This document shows, in pieces, positions 5,801 through 8,800 of a stretch of DNA of 11,747 bases (positions are counted from its first letter, which is position 1; each line of letters opens with the position of its first letter). The DNA comes from Elusimicrobia bacterium RIFCSPLOWO2_01_FULL_59_12 (GTDB lineage Bacteria; Elusimicrobiota; Elusimicrobia; 2-01-FULL-59-12): assembly GCA_001800075.1 (NCBI GenBank), contig MGUR01000021.1:1-11747 (forward strand), read 5' to 3'. The position numbers and the translations under genes were made by a program. The notes beneath the pieces were generated by a model that was not told the DNA's origin, did no database searches, and saw nothing but the letters and a program-made list of their open reading frames with translations.

Positions 5801-8800
5801 GTCAGGCCCTAGTTTTGAACGGAATAAGGCGCGTCTTTCCGATATGAGAGGTCAGTTTATCGGCAATGGGAAAGCGATAAGTTTCCAAAATAAGGACCTC
5901 ATTCAAGACCCGGCGGGCGAGGTTTTCGCTGACCGGTTCGCTATGCATTTTGACGGACCCGTTTCAGTGCTGAGGCGAGTTGGAGAACCCGATCTGACTC
6001 CCGAAGAATCGCAGTTTATCGCCCGAAACCTAAAAAGAATCGAGCGCATCTCGGAAGGCCTGGAGATGATTCCAGAAACCTATCAACCCGCTCCCTCCGC
6101 CCCGCCGGCTGGATCGGGTTCTACGCGGAGCATGGCGAAAGGGAAAACCCGAGGGGAACGGTTGTTTTTGTTATTCGGGAATGCGGTGCACGAGCTTGCG
6201 CATGCAGGAAGAGCTTGGCGGGCAGGATTCAGAGTCTATTGGGGTTCTATCAACGTTTGGCAGGCACCGGGCGTTAATATCGTTGAACTGAAGGCCAACG
6301 ACATCACCGACAGGAGCGTAGACTATCATCGCAAAGCCCTGGCTGTGACTGAAGCGGGGGTCAAAGGCAACATCATCGCGGCGAGTGTGCTTGGCTTGAT
6401 GGACAGCGCTCTGTTGGGATTCTGGGCGTCCGGAGCCGCTGGCCAGCCCACCGCGCACCTCCTGTTGGGATTCGGGCTTCTGGCGGGGGTCGTGGGATTG
6501 CTCAGCAACATGGTAGTCGGTTTTAGGAACCTAAACCGGCCGGAAGCCGACAGCGATACCCATCGCGCGCGTTACCACAGGCAGGAACTAGAACGGTTAG
6601 CGGGTAACTCTAGGGCCACGACCCACGTGCCGGCCCCCGCCAGCTCTCGCGTACGTTCTGAGGTGTCTGACCCCGGCGCCGCGCTGACCTTTGGCACGGC
6701 GGCGGCCATGCCAGAAACAGGAGCGCTGAACCAGCTCGGTCAGTTCATTCAGGCTATTCGCCAAGGCAAATACCAAGACGGCCGCGTTGTCGATCTCCGC
6801 AACATCCCCAAGGAGAAGGAGGTCATAGTCCTCGGCGATGTGCACGCTCGCCTGGACAACATCAAGAAGATTTTAAACAGCAACGACAACCTCGGAAAAG
6901 TGCAGCGCGGCGAGGCCGTCCTGGCCTTCTTAGGCGATCTCGTTCATCGGGAGGATGAGGCGGGGCTGGGCGAGATGCACTCTTCGGTGGAAACAATGCA
7001 GTTCATCATGGACTTGAAGATTCAGAACCCTGACAGCGTTTACATCCTTCTGGGCAACCACGATTTCCTCAACAATGGAATCGCCAAAGGGCGGGCGCCT
7101 CAGGATTCTTTGTATCGGGAGAAGCTGGAAGAGCTGTATGGACTCGACTATGTTGAACTGTATGGGGAGTTCATCCAAGCAAGTCCTCTTATGGCGGTTG
7201 GAGACGGTTTTGTCGCAATCCACGCAGGACCCGTCAAGGGGGCCACCTTTGATGACATTAAAAACGTCCGCATGGAGGACGTGCCCACCAAGCAACAAGA
7301 TCCAATTCTTCGACAAGCGATCTGGAACCGCTATGTCAAAGGCGACTACACGCCAGAAGATGTCCGTGCGTTTATGCAGGCGATGGGCCAGCCCGATGGA
7401 GAGTTATTAGTGGGCCATTCCCCCGAAAGAGATGGCGGCTCGATGTGGGAGGTGACGCCTAATCACCACATCATTTTTGCAGGACACGACAGAGTAGGCT
7501 ATGTCCGAATCATAAACGAGCGGCGCGAGTTTATAGATGCGACCGCCGCTTCTCCTGAACTCGAGATCGCGGACCCACGACGCAGGCCGGTGATCACCCC
7601 GCACAGGTTTGAAATGGGGGAGGAATGGACAGAGAACGGCCATCGAATCGCAGGCGGGGTCAGCCGGGGGCGTGGTGGCAACCGCGAAGTGATCGTCGTA
7701 GACTGGGAGAACGACCGCGCGCTTCAGCGATTTTACGACAAGATTTTGAGGCAGGTGGATGACCTCAAACGACGCAATAAAGATTTATCTGGGCAGGATA
7801 AAGGCTCTGTATTGGAATTTGTCCTCTGGGCGGTCATGCAGAATGTCGAGCCTAATTTAGAGAAATGGCAACGCTATTCCGCGCAGAGGGCGGGCGAAGA
7901 TTTCTCGATTGGCCAGGTCATTCAGGAAGGAGGCGTCTGCCGCCATATGGGAATCCTGGGCGCGGCAGTCCTCGAACGTCTTATCGAAGAGGATGTTTTG
8001 CAGGGCCAGGTCTTTTATATTCGCGGCCAGGGGCACGGTTGGGCCGTCTATCGCACCAGCCATGGGGAATTTTTCGTCTTCGATGCGATGCAGCAGCGGC
8101 TCCGGAAGCAGGGACGCGCCCAGATTTATTCTTTGCAGGACAGTTATCATGCTGGTCACGGGCAGTATCGCCGTTACGGCGATGCTCAATTTTTCCCCGA
8201 ATCCAAAATTCAGACTCTCCCGTTAAAGCGAGCGGAATACCGTACCGTCCTTCGTAATCACGTATCTGAGGCTCCGGCGCGCCCGGCAGGCGAAGCTCGA
8301 AAGGGGCTTCGTAACGAGGCCGTGAATCAAGATCAGCCGCCGATACGCCAGGAGCCCAACAGCGGCTTCGGTCCTGGGATCCATCGGCTGGGACAGGCCG
8401 AAGCTCTGGCTGCTTTAGATCGCTATGTGGCTCGATACGGCAATAATGAGGTGATCGTCCTCTCTTGGGTCCAGCAAAATGTTTCCGATACCACCCACTG
8501 GTCCAGACTCTCGCCTCAAGAAGTCGCGCGGCGGCTTCGTTCGGGAGACGTGGCGGCGGTCCAACTCAAGAACGGCAATATCCAGTTTGTCAGGACCCCT
8601 GAAGCGGCTATGGATCGTGAGAAGATCGAGCGACGATCCGCTCAACAAGGCGGAGCTGTGCGGGGTTCGTCATCAGATTACTCTTATATCGAGCCTATCG
8701 AAATCGATCTTGCTGAGTCTTCAAAGATCCTCGAAATACGCTCATACAAAGACATTGTGGGGAACAATCCCCGTTTAGCGGCGCAGCTCAATAGCGAGAT

